NCBI GenBank assembly: GCA_047602305.1
Contig: JASGHO010000001.1
Location: forward strand, 1,178,001-1,242,000
Length of the DNA stretch: 64,000 nt
DNA from: Ancrocorticia sp047602305
Lineage (GTDB): Bacteria; Actinomycetota; Actinomycetes; Actinomycetales; Actinomycetaceae
Reading direction: 5' to 3'
How positions within the stretch are numbered: position 1 is the stretch's first letter; each line of letters starts with the position of its first letter. Below are positions 34,395 to 42,964 of this stretch, one piece after another. The notes beneath the pieces are model-generated. The model searched no databases. It saw only the letters and a list, made by a program, of their open reading frames with translations, and was not told where the DNA came from. A program made the position numbers and the translations under genes.

Positions 34395-34427
34395 ATCGGC
34401 GGGCCACCACAAGGGTAGCCCGCCGAT
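34395..34427 (-). terminator. Terminator hairpin after infB
   Basis: ATCGGCGGGC pairs perfectly with GCCCGCCGAT, loop 13 nt. A smaller CTCGCG/CGCGAG hairpin lies at 34435-34454. Both are between infB and rbfA, implying rbfA-truB also has its own promoter or partial read-through. Confidence 0.7.
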
Positions 34428-34477
34428 CAGGTCACTCGCGAGTCATCACGCGAGCAACCGAGAGACTACATCGCGAA

Positions 34478-37400
34478 TCAGTCGCGCGGCTTCTCCTGCA
34501 TCTCGAAGGTTTCGATGATGTCGCCCTCTTGGATGTCCTTGTATCCGAGGGTGATACCACACTCGTAGCCCTCGCGGACTTCGGTGACATCGTCCTTCTC
34601 GCGGCGCAGCGAGGCGATCTCCAACTCGGGAGCGAGCACCACGCCGTCGCGCACCAGGCGGGCCTTGGTGCCACGCTTGATGGTGCCGGAGCGAATGATC
34701 GAACCCGCGATGTTGCCGAACTTGCCGGAACGGAACACCTGACGGATCTCCGCGCTGCCCAGCTGGACCTCTTCGAAGATCGGCTTGAGCATGCCCTTGA
34801 GCGATGCCTCGACCTCTTCGATCGCCTTGTAGATGACGGAGTAGAACCGCATCTCGACGCCCTCGCGGTCGGCCATTTCCTGGACGCGCTCGGCCGGGCG
34901 GACGTTGAAGCCGATGATCACGGCGTTGTCCACGGTGGCCAGGTTGACGTCGTTCTGCGTGATCGCACCGACACCGCGGTGGATGATCTGCAGCTGAACT
35001 TCGTCCGAAACATCCAGTTCGAGCAGCGAGGACTCGAGAGCCTCGACGGAACCGGACGCGTCGCCCTTGAGGATGAGGTTGAGCGTCTGGGTGTTGCCTT
35101 CCTTGAGCGCCTCGTTGAGGTTCTCCAGGGAGATGCGCTTGCGACGCTTGGCCAGGGTGGCCGCACGCTTGGCCGCCTCACGCTTGTCAGCGATCTGGCG
35201 AGCGGTGCGGTCATCGGAGGCAACGAGGAAGCTGTCGCCTGCCGACGGCACTGAGGACATACCGAGGATCTGCACCGGACGGGACGGGCCAGCCTCGGTG
35301 ACGTTATCGCCATTCTCGTCGAACATCGCACGGACGCGGCCGTGAGCGGTGCCCACAACCAGCGGCTCGCCGATGCGCAGGGTACCGGACTGGACCAGGG
35401 CGGTCACCACGGCACCACGGCCCTGATCGAGCTTGGCCTCGATAGCCACGCCGCGGGCGGGCTTGTTCGGGTTGGCCACGGGCTCAATCTCAGCATCCGA
35501 GGTGTAGATAACGGCTTCGAGAAGATCCTCGATACCGATGCGCTGCTTGGCGGAGATGTCGACGAACATGGTGTCGCCGCCGTACTCCTCGGCCACCAGA
35601 CCGTACTCGGTCAACTGGCCGCGCACCTTCTCCGGGTTCGCACCATCGACGTCAATCTTGTTGACGGCGACGACGATCTTCGTGCCAGCGGACTGGGCGT
35701 GGTTGAGTGCCTCAATGGTCTGGGGCATCACGCCGTCGTCGGCAGCCACAACGAGCACCGCGATATCGGTGACGTTGGCGCCACGGGCACGCATGTCCGT
35801 GAAGGCCTCGTGACCGGGGGTGTCGATGAAGGTGATCGCACGATCTTGGCCTTCGTAGGGGATGTGCACCTGGTAGGCACCGATGTGCTGGGTGATGCCA
35901 CCGTGCTCGGTATCGATGACCTGAGTGTGACGGATGGCGTCAAGCAGCTTCGTCTTACCGTGATCGACGTGGCCCATGACCGTGACGACCGGCGGACGCG
36001 GCATCATGTCCTTCTCTTCCTCGGCGGCCGATTCGGCCTCAAGGTCGATATCGAACTGCTCAAGGATCTCACGATCCTCGTCCTCGGCGGACATGACCTG
36101 CACGTCGTAGCCGAGCTCGGCACCGAGAAGCTTGAAGGTATCGGCATCCAGGGACTGGTTGACGGTAGCCATCTCGCCCATGCGGAAGAGCACGGTGATC
36201 AGTGCGGCCGGGTTGGCGCCAATGCGCTCGGCGAAGTCAGCGAGCGAAGCTCCCTGACGCACGCGAACCACGGTGGAGCCGTCGCCATGAGGTACTTCGA
36301 CGCCCTGCACCATGGGTGAGCTCTGGCTCTCCCATTCTTCACGCTTCGTACGCTTCGACTTACGGCCACGGGAGGGGCGGCCTCCCTGACGACCGAAAGC
36401 ACCTGCGGTGGAACCACCGCGGGACTTGCCACCGGAACGGGTGAAGCCACCACCAGCCGGACGGCTGCCGGGGGTACCGCCACCACCGGGACGGCCTTGA
36501 CCGCCACCGGCGCCACGGCCACGACCGCCACCACCGGGACGCGCGGACGAATCCGTGCGCTGATCCATGTGGCTGGGCATCATGTTCGGGCTGGGACGGG
36601 GACCCGTCGGGCGAGGACGAGGACCGCCACCCTGGTTACCACCGGGACGGGGACCGCCCTGCGGGCGCGGACCGCCGCCACCCTGGCCACCGCCGGGACG
36701 GGGCATGCCCTGCGAGCTTGAGAACGGGTTGTTACCCGGACGAGGTGCACCAGGCTTGGCGCCGCCACCGGGACGGGGCATGCCCTGCGAGGTAGCGAAC
36801 GGGTTGTTACCCGGACGCGGACCGCCGCCACCCTGACGGGGACCGCGACGATCACCGCGCTGGCCCTGACGGCCGCCGCGATCTCCACGATCGCCGCGCT
36901 GGCCACGATCATCCTGGCGGCCCGGACGAGCCATCTTCGGGGTGGGGATACCCGGACGCGGACCCGGCTTGACGGCCGAATCGTTCGCGGGCTTGGGTGC
37001 AGCTGCCGGTGCCGACGGCGCCGGAGCAGCAGGTGCCGGTGCCGCAGGCTTGGCCTCGGGAGCCGCCGGAGCGGCAGCCTTCGGGGCCGGCTTGGGGCCG
37101 GGCCTCATAGCGGACTGCGCCGGGGAGGCCGATGCCGGAGCATCGGAGAATGCCGGGGCAGCAGAGGTGGCTGCGGGGACCGATGCCGCGGGGACAGCGG
37201 GAGCCGCCTTGGGTGCCGGTGCCGGGGCCGCAGGCGTAGCAGCCTTCGGCGCGGGGGCAGGCTTCACACCAGCCGGCTTGGCGGGTGCCGGAGCGGCGGG
37301 CCTTGCGGCCGCAGGCTTCGGGGCGTTGGCTGCCGGAGCAGCAGACTTCTTCTTATTGCTGGACAGCTCGGGATGAGCCTCCATGTAGTTGCGTGCCTTG

Positions 37401-37531
37401 CGCACGACAGGAGCCTCGATCGTTGACGAGGCAGATTTAACGAACTCGCCGGAATCCTTGAGTACTTCGAGCAGCTTCTTGCTCGTAATACCCAGCTCCT
37501 TGGCTAGTTCATGGACACGTAGTTTGGCCAC
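34478..37531 (-). CDS. infB: Translation initiation factor IF-2
   Basis: 1017 residues from GTG 37531 (AAGGAGAACT upstream). GTPase that brings fMet-tRNA to the 30S subunit. IF2_N motif VHELAKELGITSKKLLEVLKD opens it. A ~350-residue Ala/Pro- then Gly/Arg-rich linker follows, including repeated GNNPFASSQGMPRPGG-type units (36700-36830). The G domain has GHVDHGKTKLLD, DTPGHEAF and NKID. Domains II-IV end at EKPRD. The large disordered N-terminus is usual for actinobacteria. Confidence 0.98.
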   Translation of the reverse strand: MAKLRVHELAKELGITSKKLLEVLKDSGEFVKSASSTIEAPVVRKARNYMEAHPELSSNKKKSAAPAANAPKPAAARPAAPAPAKPAGVKPAPAPKAATPAAPAPAPKAAPAVPAASVPAATSAAPAFSDAPASASPAQSAMRPGPKPAPKAAAPAAPEAKPAAPAPAAPAPSAPAAAPKPANDSAVKPGPRPGIPTPKMARPGRQDDRGQRGDRGDRGGRQGQRGDRRGPRQGGGGPRPGNNPFATSQGMPRPGGGAKPGAPRPGNNPFSSSQGMPRPGGGQGGGGPRPQGGPRPGGNQGGGPRPRPTGPRPSPNMMPSHMDQRTDSSARPGGGGRGRGAGGGQGRPGGGGTPGSRPAGGGFTRSGGKSRGGSTAGAFGRQGGRPSRGRKSKRTKREEWESQSSPMVQGVEVPHGDGSTVVRVRQGASLADFAERIGANPAALITVLFRMGEMATVNQSLDADTFKLLGAELGYDVQVMSAEDEDREILEQFDIDLEAESAAEEEKDMMPRPPVVTVMGHVDHGKTKLLDAIRHTQVIDTEHGGITQHIGAYQVHIPYEGQDRAITFIDTPGHEAFTDMRARGANVTDIAVLVVAADDGVMPQTIEALNHAQSAGTKIVVAVNKIDVDGANPEKVRGQLTEYGLVAEEYGGDTMFVDISAKQRIGIEDLLEAVIYTSDAEIEPVANPNKPARGVAIEAKLDQGRGAVVTALVQSGTLRIGEPLVVGTAHGRVRAMFDENGDNVTEAGPSRPVQILGMSSVPSAGDSFLVASDDRTARQIADKREAAKRAATLAKRRKRISLENLNEALKEGNTQTLNLILKGDASGSVEALESSLLELDVSDEVQLQIIHRGVGAITQNDVNLATVDNAVIIGFNVRPAERVQEMADREGVEMRFYSVIYKAIEEVEASLKGMLKPIFEEVQLGSAEIRQVFRSGKFGNIAGSIIRSGTIKRGTKARLVRDGVVLAPELEIASLRREKDDVTEVREGYECGITLGYKDIQEGDIIETFEMQEKPRD

Positions 37532-37637
37532 AGTTCTCCTTGTTACAGGGCCTGCGCGCCACGCGTCAGACCCTTATTGCTGGCAGCTCATCGCTGGGTA
37601 CTCATTGGGTGCCCATCGGGTTCCTACCCGCTTCCTT

Positions 37638-37922
37638 TTACTCGGGTCGGTTCGGAGCTTTCGCCTCCGAACTCAGATAACGTTCCAACCATTGGCTCAC
37701 CGGCGCACTATCGAGCCCCTGTTTGCGCAGGGCACGCTCGAAGGCACGGGATCGGATAGCTCGGTTGAGGCAAGCAGAATCACGGTGAATCCATGCTCCC
37801 CTACCCTGCAGGTGCGCCTTCTCGTCCACTTCCACGGCGGACGTACCGGCAGCTACCCGCACGAGATTGTCGCGAGCGTCCCTTTGACGGCATCCCACAC
37901 ACGTGCGCGGGTTGATAGTCAC
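37638..37922 (-). CDS. ylxR: YlxR-family RNA-binding protein
   Basis: 94 residues from GTG 37922, preceded by GGAGA. The DUF448/YlxR fold is clear: PRTCVGCRQRDARDNLVRVAAG, then QGRGAWIHRDSACLNRAIRSRAFERALR. Sits between nusA and infB as in the conserved nusA operon. YlxR is a nucleic-acid-binding protein linked to regulation and RNase P in some species. The 106-bp gap to infB shows no gene. Confidence 0.93.
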   Translation of the reverse strand: MTINPRTCVGCRQRDARDNLVRVAAGTSAVEVDEKAHLQGRGAWIHRDSACLNRAIRSRAFERALRKQGLDSAPVSQWLERYLSSEAKAPNRPE

Positions 37923-37981
37923 AAAGATTCTCCTTTGTCTAAGACGCCCTAAATATCTTAGCTTGTCAGAGCACAAAACAC

Positions 37982-38069
37982 CGCCCGAGGAGCGCAAAGT
38001 CACTCTTCGCGGCGCCCCGGGCGATGAATCAAGTTAGGAGGTCACGCCGCTAAGTTCGGCCGTGACCTC
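37982..38069 (-). terminator. Two hairpins between nusA and ylxR
   Basis: GAGGTCAC/GTGACCTC (38038-38069, AGAGGTCACGCC family) begins 11 nt past the nusA stop. An imperfect CGCCCG...CGGGCG stem follows (37982-38023). They would partly uncouple rimP-nusA from ylxR-infB. Confidence 0.65.
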
Positions 38070-38079
38070 TGCCGTCTGC

Positions 38080-39063
38080 TCAGACGTCCTCGGACAGCTT
38101 GCGGATATCGATGGACCAGCCGGTCAGCTTGGCGGCGAGACGCACATTCTGTGCCTCCTTGCCGATGGCCAGCGAGGTCTGATCGTCAGGAACGATGGCG
38201 CGGGCCTGGCGCTGATCCTTGTTGAGGACATCCACGCGAATAACCTGCGCCGGCGAGAGTGCGGCAGCAACGAAGGCGGCTGGCTCGTCGTCGTAATCGA
38301 CGATATCGATCTTCTCACCGTTCAACTCGGTGGTGATGGCACGCACACGCTGGCCGTTGTGGCCGATGCAGGCGCCCTTGGCGTTGACGTCCGAATCGGC
38401 GGTCCATACGGCCACCTTGGAGCGGTGCCCGGCTTCGCGCGCGAGGGCAACGATCTCCACGACGCCGTCGGCAATTTCCGGCACTTCCTGCTCGAAAAGC
38501 CTGCGTACGAAATCGGGATGGGTACGCGAGAGGCGCACGGTGGCGCCACGATTGCCGACGGCGACCTCCAGAACCAACGCCCGAATGTGGTCACCGTGGC
38601 GGAAACGCTCGGTGGGAACCTGCTCCTCGCCGCGCAGGATCGCTTCGTGTTCGCCGACGTCGACCAGCAGGTCACGCGACTCGCCGTTACGTCCGGCGTT
38701 CTGCTGCACCACGCCGGAAACGACCTGGCCCTGCTTGCCCTTGAAAGATCCGAGGATGCGGTCGGCTTCAGCATCGCGCAGACGCTGAGCGATGATCGAC
38801 TTGGCGGTAGCCGTGGCGATGCGGCCGAAATCTCCGGGGGTGTCGTCGAACTCGTCGATCTTCTTGCCCTCTTCATCGACCTCGGGAGCCCACACGGTCA
38901 CCTTGCCGCTGGCACGGTCCATCTCCACGCGCGCCCCGCGAATGGCACCCGGCACACGCTGGTAGGCGTGCAGAAGAGCATCCTCGATCGCCTCGATAAG
39001 GACATCGACACTGATTCCAAGTTCGCTCTCGACAATGCGGAGCTCATTCATCTGAATATCCAT
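38080..39063 (-). CDS. nusA: Transcription termination/antitermination factor NusA
   Basis: 327 residues, the short actinobacterial form without C-terminal acidic repeats. NusA N-terminal domain (ELGISVDVLIEAIEDALLHAYQ), S1 domain (QVVSGVVQQ...VDVGEHEAILRGEEQ), then two KH domains (KVAVWTADSDVNAKGACIGHNG and QVIRVDVLNKDQRQARAIVPD). Binds RNA polymerase and nascent RNA. AGGAG lies 6 nt before the ATG. Follows rimP by 9 nt. Confidence 0.97.
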   Translation of the reverse strand: MDIQMNELRIVESELGISVDVLIEAIEDALLHAYQRVPGAIRGARVEMDRASGKVTVWAPEVDEEGKKIDEFDDTPGDFGRIATATAKSIIAQRLRDAEADRILGSFKGKQGQVVSGVVQQNAGRNGESRDLLVDVGEHEAILRGEEQVPTERFRHGDHIRALVLEVAVGNRGATVRLSRTHPDFVRRLFEQEVPEIADGVVEIVALAREAGHRSKVAVWTADSDVNAKGACIGHNGQRVRAITTELNGEKIDIVDYDDEPAAFVAAALSPAQVIRVDVLNKDQRQARAIVPDDQTSLAIGKEAQNVRLAAKLTGWSIDIRKLSEDV

Positions 39064-39072
39064 GGCGTTCTC

Positions 39073-39669
39073 CTAGCCCTTATTCTCCGAGGCCGCATCG
39101 TCCTCATCTTTGACCAACTCGACCTGCACGCGTGCGCTGACGATATCAGCTAGCTTAATCCCCCGAAGGCCCTCTGACACTCGGACATTGACAATATCAC
39201 CGTCAAGCGACTCAATTCGGGCCGTCACAGCCTCACCCTTGTTCAACCGAAACGCGACGAGGCGCCCGGCTGCGCGGCTGAAATGGCGCGCCTCGGTGAG
39301 CTTGCGTTCGGCACCCGGAGTGGAGACTTCGAGCGTGTAAGCACCCTCCACCAGGTCGACGTCGTCAAGACGCTTGGAGATCAGCCGCGAGACATCGGTG
39401 AGGGAATCGGAATCGACGCCACCAGGACCTTCAGGTAGGTCGACGACGACCTTCACCACCGTACGTGTTCCGCCGCGTCCGATCTTCACGGATTCCAGAT
39501 AGAGGCCCGCCTCGGTGACAATCGAAACAAGCTCCTGAGTGATCTGCTCGGCAACCTTGGCGTTCTTGGCACGCTGCGCGGCGCTTGCTTCAGCCTGCCG
39601 CGGGTTGCGTGACCCCTTCTGCCGGTCATTTCGCCCCTTGGGGCCGTTGCGTTTTGAGGACTGTGCCAT
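39073..39669 (-). CDS. rimP: Ribosome maturation factor RimP
   Basis: 198 residues from ATG 39669. Needed for 30S assembly. The N-terminal domain has QITQELVSIVTEAGLYLESVKIG and VDLPEGPGGVDSDSLTDVSRLIS; TLEVSTPGAERKLTEARHFSRAAG is the family signature; a small SH3-like domain ends the protein. The first ~35 residues are a basic extension common in actinobacteria. No Shine-Dalgarno; TACCCT is exactly 6 nt upstream. An upstream extension of the frame would run through the terminator hairpin and is rejected. Confidence 0.95.
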   Translation of the reverse strand: MAQSSKRNGPKGRNDRQKGSRNPRQAEASAAQRAKNAKVAEQITQELVSIVTEAGLYLESVKIGRGGTRTVVKVVVDLPEGPGGVDSDSLTDVSRLISKRLDDVDLVEGAYTLEVSTPGAERKLTEARHFSRAAGRLVAFRLNKGEAVTARIESLDGDIVNVRVSEGLRGIKLADIVSARVQVELVKDEDDAASENKG

Positions 39670-39675
39670 GTTTCT

Positions 39676-39681
39676 AGGGTA
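39676..39681 (-). promoter_or_regulatory. Putative -10 for leaderless rimP-nusA mRNA
   Basis: Minus-strand TACCCT, 6 nt (AGAAAC), then ATG. A TTGGCG lies 19 nt further upstream inside the neighbouring hairpin. Confidence 0.5.
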
Positions 39682-39690
39682 CCCGCACAC

Positions 39691-39736
39691 CAAGAGGTCA
39701 CGCCAATAAGTTGGGGTGTATTGGCGTGACCTCTTG
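39691..39736. terminator. Perfect 18-bp hairpin between rimP and choline-binding gene A
   Basis: CAAGAGGTCACGCCAATA pairs with TATTGGCGTGACCTCTTG, loop 10 nt. It is the best representative of the AGAGGTCACGCC hairpin family. It ends transcription from the choline-binding-repeat genes. Confidence 0.88.
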
Positions 39737-39763
39737 CATTTCCTTAAGCGGGGTGTGTGCTCG

Positions 39764-41149
39764 TCAACGAATCCACACGCCACTGGAGTTGAACACGTAG
39801 GTCCGGCCTCCGATGACCTGGGTACCCGTGGCCATCGCGCCACTGGACTTGAGGTAGTACCACTCGCTTCCCTGCTGCAACCAGCCGGTGTGCATGTTCC
39901 CTCCCGATGCGAAGAAGTACCACGTGCCGCCAACCTGCTTCCAGCCGGTAGCCATCGCACCGGAGGGGCTCAAGAAGTACCACTTGCCGGAAATTTGCTT
40001 CCAACCGGTGGCCATGTCTCCACCCGGGTTGAGGTAGTACCAGGCGCCGCCAACCTGCTTCCAGCCGGTAGCCATATCGCCGGCTGGGTTGAGGTAGTAC
40101 CACTTGCCGTCAATGTTCCACCAGCCGGTGAGCATCATTCCTGGATAGATGTCATCGCCGAACTCGCCCGCGTAGAAGTCAGGACTGAAGAAGTACCAGC
40201 GGCCCCCAATTGCCTGCCATCCGAGAGAGGCAATGTTTCCCGGATTCCAATAGTACCAGCTGTCGTACTCCTTGACCCACTGTGCCTTTGAACTCCCCGA
40301 TTGTGGCTTGTAGTCGTAACAAAGGTTCTCCAGATTGCCCGCGTTACTGATGGCCACGCCTTCGGAGGGAGCGGGGCTCATACATACGCGTTCCCCTGGA
40401 AGCAATCCCCACGCCAGAGGGCTCTGGATTCTTCCAGCCTTCACTCCATTAAATGAAAAGACATAGTTCCAGGAAACTAGCCCTCCAACATTCTCTGGAA
40501 TAAGAACGTTCCCGTCTCTGACTGGCTTGGAAAGATCGAAATTGAAGACATCGTCAAATTTCTGTAGCACCAAGATCGCATATTCCGGAGATGAGTGCAC
40601 ATCGCCACGATTGAAGGTGACATCAAAGCGAATCGAGTACTTGCCCCGAGTGAATCCTTTGAGATCTGCCCATCCCTTGAGTTCACATGAGAACATGCCA
40701 TTGTCGAGTTGATGCCGAGAAGAAGAGATAGTCGATGGGACGGTTCTTCCATCAACTATCACCGCAACACTGGAAATCTTATCTCCGCTTGAACATTCAA
40801 ACACGCCTTCAATATGGGACTTTAGCTCCGGGGCCGCGTAGGACGCGTTGGTCCACGTGAAATTCATGCCGTCAGACGGCAAAGGAGGAATTTCGGGCAG
40901 CAATGTGGACGGACCATCGGAGGCACCATCCATGCGTGATTCAGAGGAGCCACTGATGCTTGAGATAGATTCTCTGGCAGTACGAACTTGCGACACCGTC
41001 TCGTCGAGAGAACGATCCGTTGCGATCGTTGGACGATCCGGGGTGACAACGTCACTGTCCGTCGTGGCTAGCGCTGTAGCGCTTGGAATCAGCATGCTCA
41101 CTGCTGCAGTTGCAGCGAATAGGACTTTGGCAAGCTTCTTGCTGGACAT
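39764..41149 (-). CDS. Secreted choline-binding-repeat protein A
   Basis: 461 residues from ATG 41149 (AAGGAGGAACG upstream). Signal peptide (AKVLFAATAAVSMLIPSATALA), an N-terminal ~250-residue domain of unknown fold (partner region FTWTNASYAAPELKSHIEG), then about seven C-terminal cell-wall-binding repeats of the GWKQVGGAWYYLNPGGDMAT type (about residues 290-461). Such repeats bind choline on teichoic acids or glucans, so the protein is probably tethered non-covalently to the envelope. Paralogue of the next gene. Confidence 0.9.
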   Translation of the reverse strand: MSSKKLAKVLFAATAAVSMLIPSATALATTDSDVVTPDRPTIATDRSLDETVSQVRTARESISSISGSSESRMDGASDGPSTLLPEIPPLPSDGMNFTWTNASYAAPELKSHIEGVFECSSGDKISSVAVIVDGRTVPSTISSSRHQLDNGMFSCELKGWADLKGFTRGKYSIRFDVTFNRGDVHSSPEYAILVLQKFDDVFNFDLSKPVRDGNVLIPENVGGLVSWNYVFSFNGVKAGRIQSPLAWGLLPGERVCMSPAPSEGVAISNAGNLENLCYDYKPQSGSSKAQWVKEYDSWYYWNPGNIASLGWQAIGGRWYFFSPDFYAGEFGDDIYPGMMLTGWWNIDGKWYYLNPAGDMATGWKQVGGAWYYLNPGGDMATGWKQISGKWYFLSPSGAMATGWKQVGGTWYFFASGGNMHTGWLQQGSEWYYLKSSGAMATGTQVIGGRTYVFNSSGVWIR

Positions 41150-41363
41150 CGTTCCTCCTTCGGATCGGCCCATGCGGTCTCGCCTAGTTTCTCAGATCAT
41201 TCCGCCACTTCGAGGCAATTTTGTATGTGACTTAGTCGATAGGCCGTGTCTGGGAGAGCAAATTATGCGAATGAAGCTCGGCCATGTGCCGAAGGTCCCG
41301 GCTGGACAGGTGCAAGGTGCAAGGTGCAACCGAAGATCCCAGCATGTCGCGATGAGACACTCG

Positions 41364-42764
41364 TCAACGAATCCACACGCCTCCGGCATTAAACACGTAT
41401 GTCCGACCTCCAATGACCTGGGTTCCCGTAGCCATCGCGCCACTGGACTTGAGGTAGTACCACGCACTTCCCTGCTGCAACCAGCCGGTGTGCATGTTGC
41501 CTCCCGGCGCGAAGAAGTACCAGGTGCCACCCACCTGCTTCCACCCCGTGGCCATCACACCAGACGGGCTCAAGAAGTACCATTTACCAGAATTCAGCTT
41601 CCAGCCGGTGGCCATGTCCCCACCCGGATTGAGGTAGTACCAGGTGCCATCAATCTGCTTCCAGCCGGTGGCCATCGCACCGGACGGGTTGAGGTAGTAC
41701 CACTTTCCGGAAGTATTCACCCATCCGGTCAGCATCATTCCCCGATCCACGTCATTGCCACGTGCATCTGTATAGAAGTCAGGGCTAAAGAAGTACCAGC
41801 GGCCATTGATCCGCTGCCACCCCACCGAGACGGTGTTCTCAGGAATCCAGTAGTACCAGTGGTCCCCGTCGTTGATCCACTGGGGCTCCAAGCTTCCGGT
41901 TTCTGGCACATACTCCACACACAGATCCGTCATATCTGGGCTGTTGACGATGTTCACGTGCCGTGACGTTGTGGGAGTCACACAGACTCTTACACCCGGA
42001 GAGAGGATCACCTTCGAGCCACCCCAACCAGCGCCCACTGCCTCGCCATTCAAGTAGACCTTCTGTTTCCAGGAAACCAATCCACCGGCGGTGTCCAGAG
42101 TGAGAATGTTTCCCTTTCTGACGGGCTGAGAAAGCTCGACATCGAACGAGTCATCTTTGTCACCGACAACCAGGATGACGTACTTCGGCGAGGAAAACGT
42201 GTCGAGCTCATTCACGGTGATCTCAAACCTGATCGAGTATTTCCCTCGATCAAGTCCATTCAGATCGGCCGTACCATCAAAGCTGCACGAGAACGTGCCG
42301 TCCTTGTTGGCCTCTCGTTCGTACGAGATATCTGTGGGAACGGCTATGCCATCGATCCTCACAACAACATTGGTGATCTCTTCATCGCTCGTACAGACGA
42401 AGTCTCCTTGGACATTTGACAACTGATCCGGTTCCGCGAGACTCACATGACCCCACCTCACATAGAGGCCCCAATCACGGGTGGCCTGGACTCCGGTCTC
42501 GGGTGACGCATCGGGTGACGCATCGGATACAAAAGCCGAGCCTGATTCAGGATCAGTGCGAAGTGGCTGGGTGTCGGCGAGGGCCGCGACGGGAGCTTCC
42601 GCTTGCACAGTCGCCGCTTCGAGCGAACTGCCCAGCGCTTCGAACGAACTGTCCGCCGCAAGCGTCGCACGATCCGGGGATGCCAGCGCCGCAGCGCTCG
42701 GAATCAGCATGCTGATTGCTGCGGTCGCAGCATATAGGGCTCTGGCAAACTTCTTCCTGGACAT
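41364..42764 (-). CDS. Secreted choline-binding-repeat protein B
   Basis: 466 residues. Signal peptide (RALYAATAAISMLIPSAAALA), Ala/Glu/Ser-rich linker, unknown N-terminal domain homologous to protein A (DQLSNVQGDFVCTSDEEITNVVV), then C-terminal YYLNPSGAMATGWKQIDGTW-type repeats. The last ~370 bp are close to 90 percent identical to gene A, and about 80 bp upstream of the start are also shared. This shows a tandem duplication including the promoter. GAGGAACG is the ribosome-binding site. The 41150-41363 gap holds a triple GGTGCAA repeat (about 41308-41331) and no gene. Confidence 0.9.
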   Translation of the reverse strand: MSRKKFARALYAATAAISMLIPSAAALASPDRATLAADSSFEALGSSLEAATVQAEAPVAALADTQPLRTDPESGSAFVSDASPDASPETGVQATRDWGLYVRWGHVSLAEPDQLSNVQGDFVCTSDEEITNVVVRIDGIAVPTDISYEREANKDGTFSCSFDGTADLNGLDRGKYSIRFEITVNELDTFSSPKYVILVVGDKDDSFDVELSQPVRKGNILTLDTAGGLVSWKQKVYLNGEAVGAGWGGSKVILSPGVRVCVTPTTSRHVNIVNSPDMTDLCVEYVPETGSLEPQWINDGDHWYYWIPENTVSVGWQRINGRWYFFSPDFYTDARGNDVDRGMMLTGWVNTSGKWYYLNPSGAMATGWKQIDGTWYYLNPGGDMATGWKLNSGKWYFLSPSGVMATGWKQVGGTWYFFAPGGNMHTGWLQQGSAWYYLKSSGAMATGTQVIGGRTYVFNAGGVWIR

Positions 42765-42964
42765 CGTTCCTCCTCTGGATCAGCCCACGCGGTCTCGCCA
42801 AGCTTCTCGGATCATTCGCCACTTCGGGGCAATTCTACAATGTGACGTAAACAACGGACTGCCCTGGGAGGTCGAGTTCTAAGAATCGCTAGTGGTGCAC
42901 TACCTATCGTGATATCCACAAGTCGTCAAAGTAGGTGAGACACCGGCGTGGCAAGATTAGCTTC

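Noticed and set aside
36700..36830. Repeats near 36700-36830 as a CRISPR-like or mobile repeat
   Set aside because: They encode GNNPF..SQGMPRPGG units in the disordered IF-2 linker; spacing and frame are those of a coding repeat.
39073..39960. rimP with a 97-residue N-terminal extension from 39960
   Set aside because: The extension reads antisense-like frame through the choline-binding gene and the terminator hairpin; the RimP N-terminus starts at ATG 39669.
39800..40130. Regular ~60-bp repeats at 39800-40130 and 41400-41730 as a CRISPR array
   Set aside because: They are the in-frame cell-wall-binding repeats of the two choline-binding proteins.
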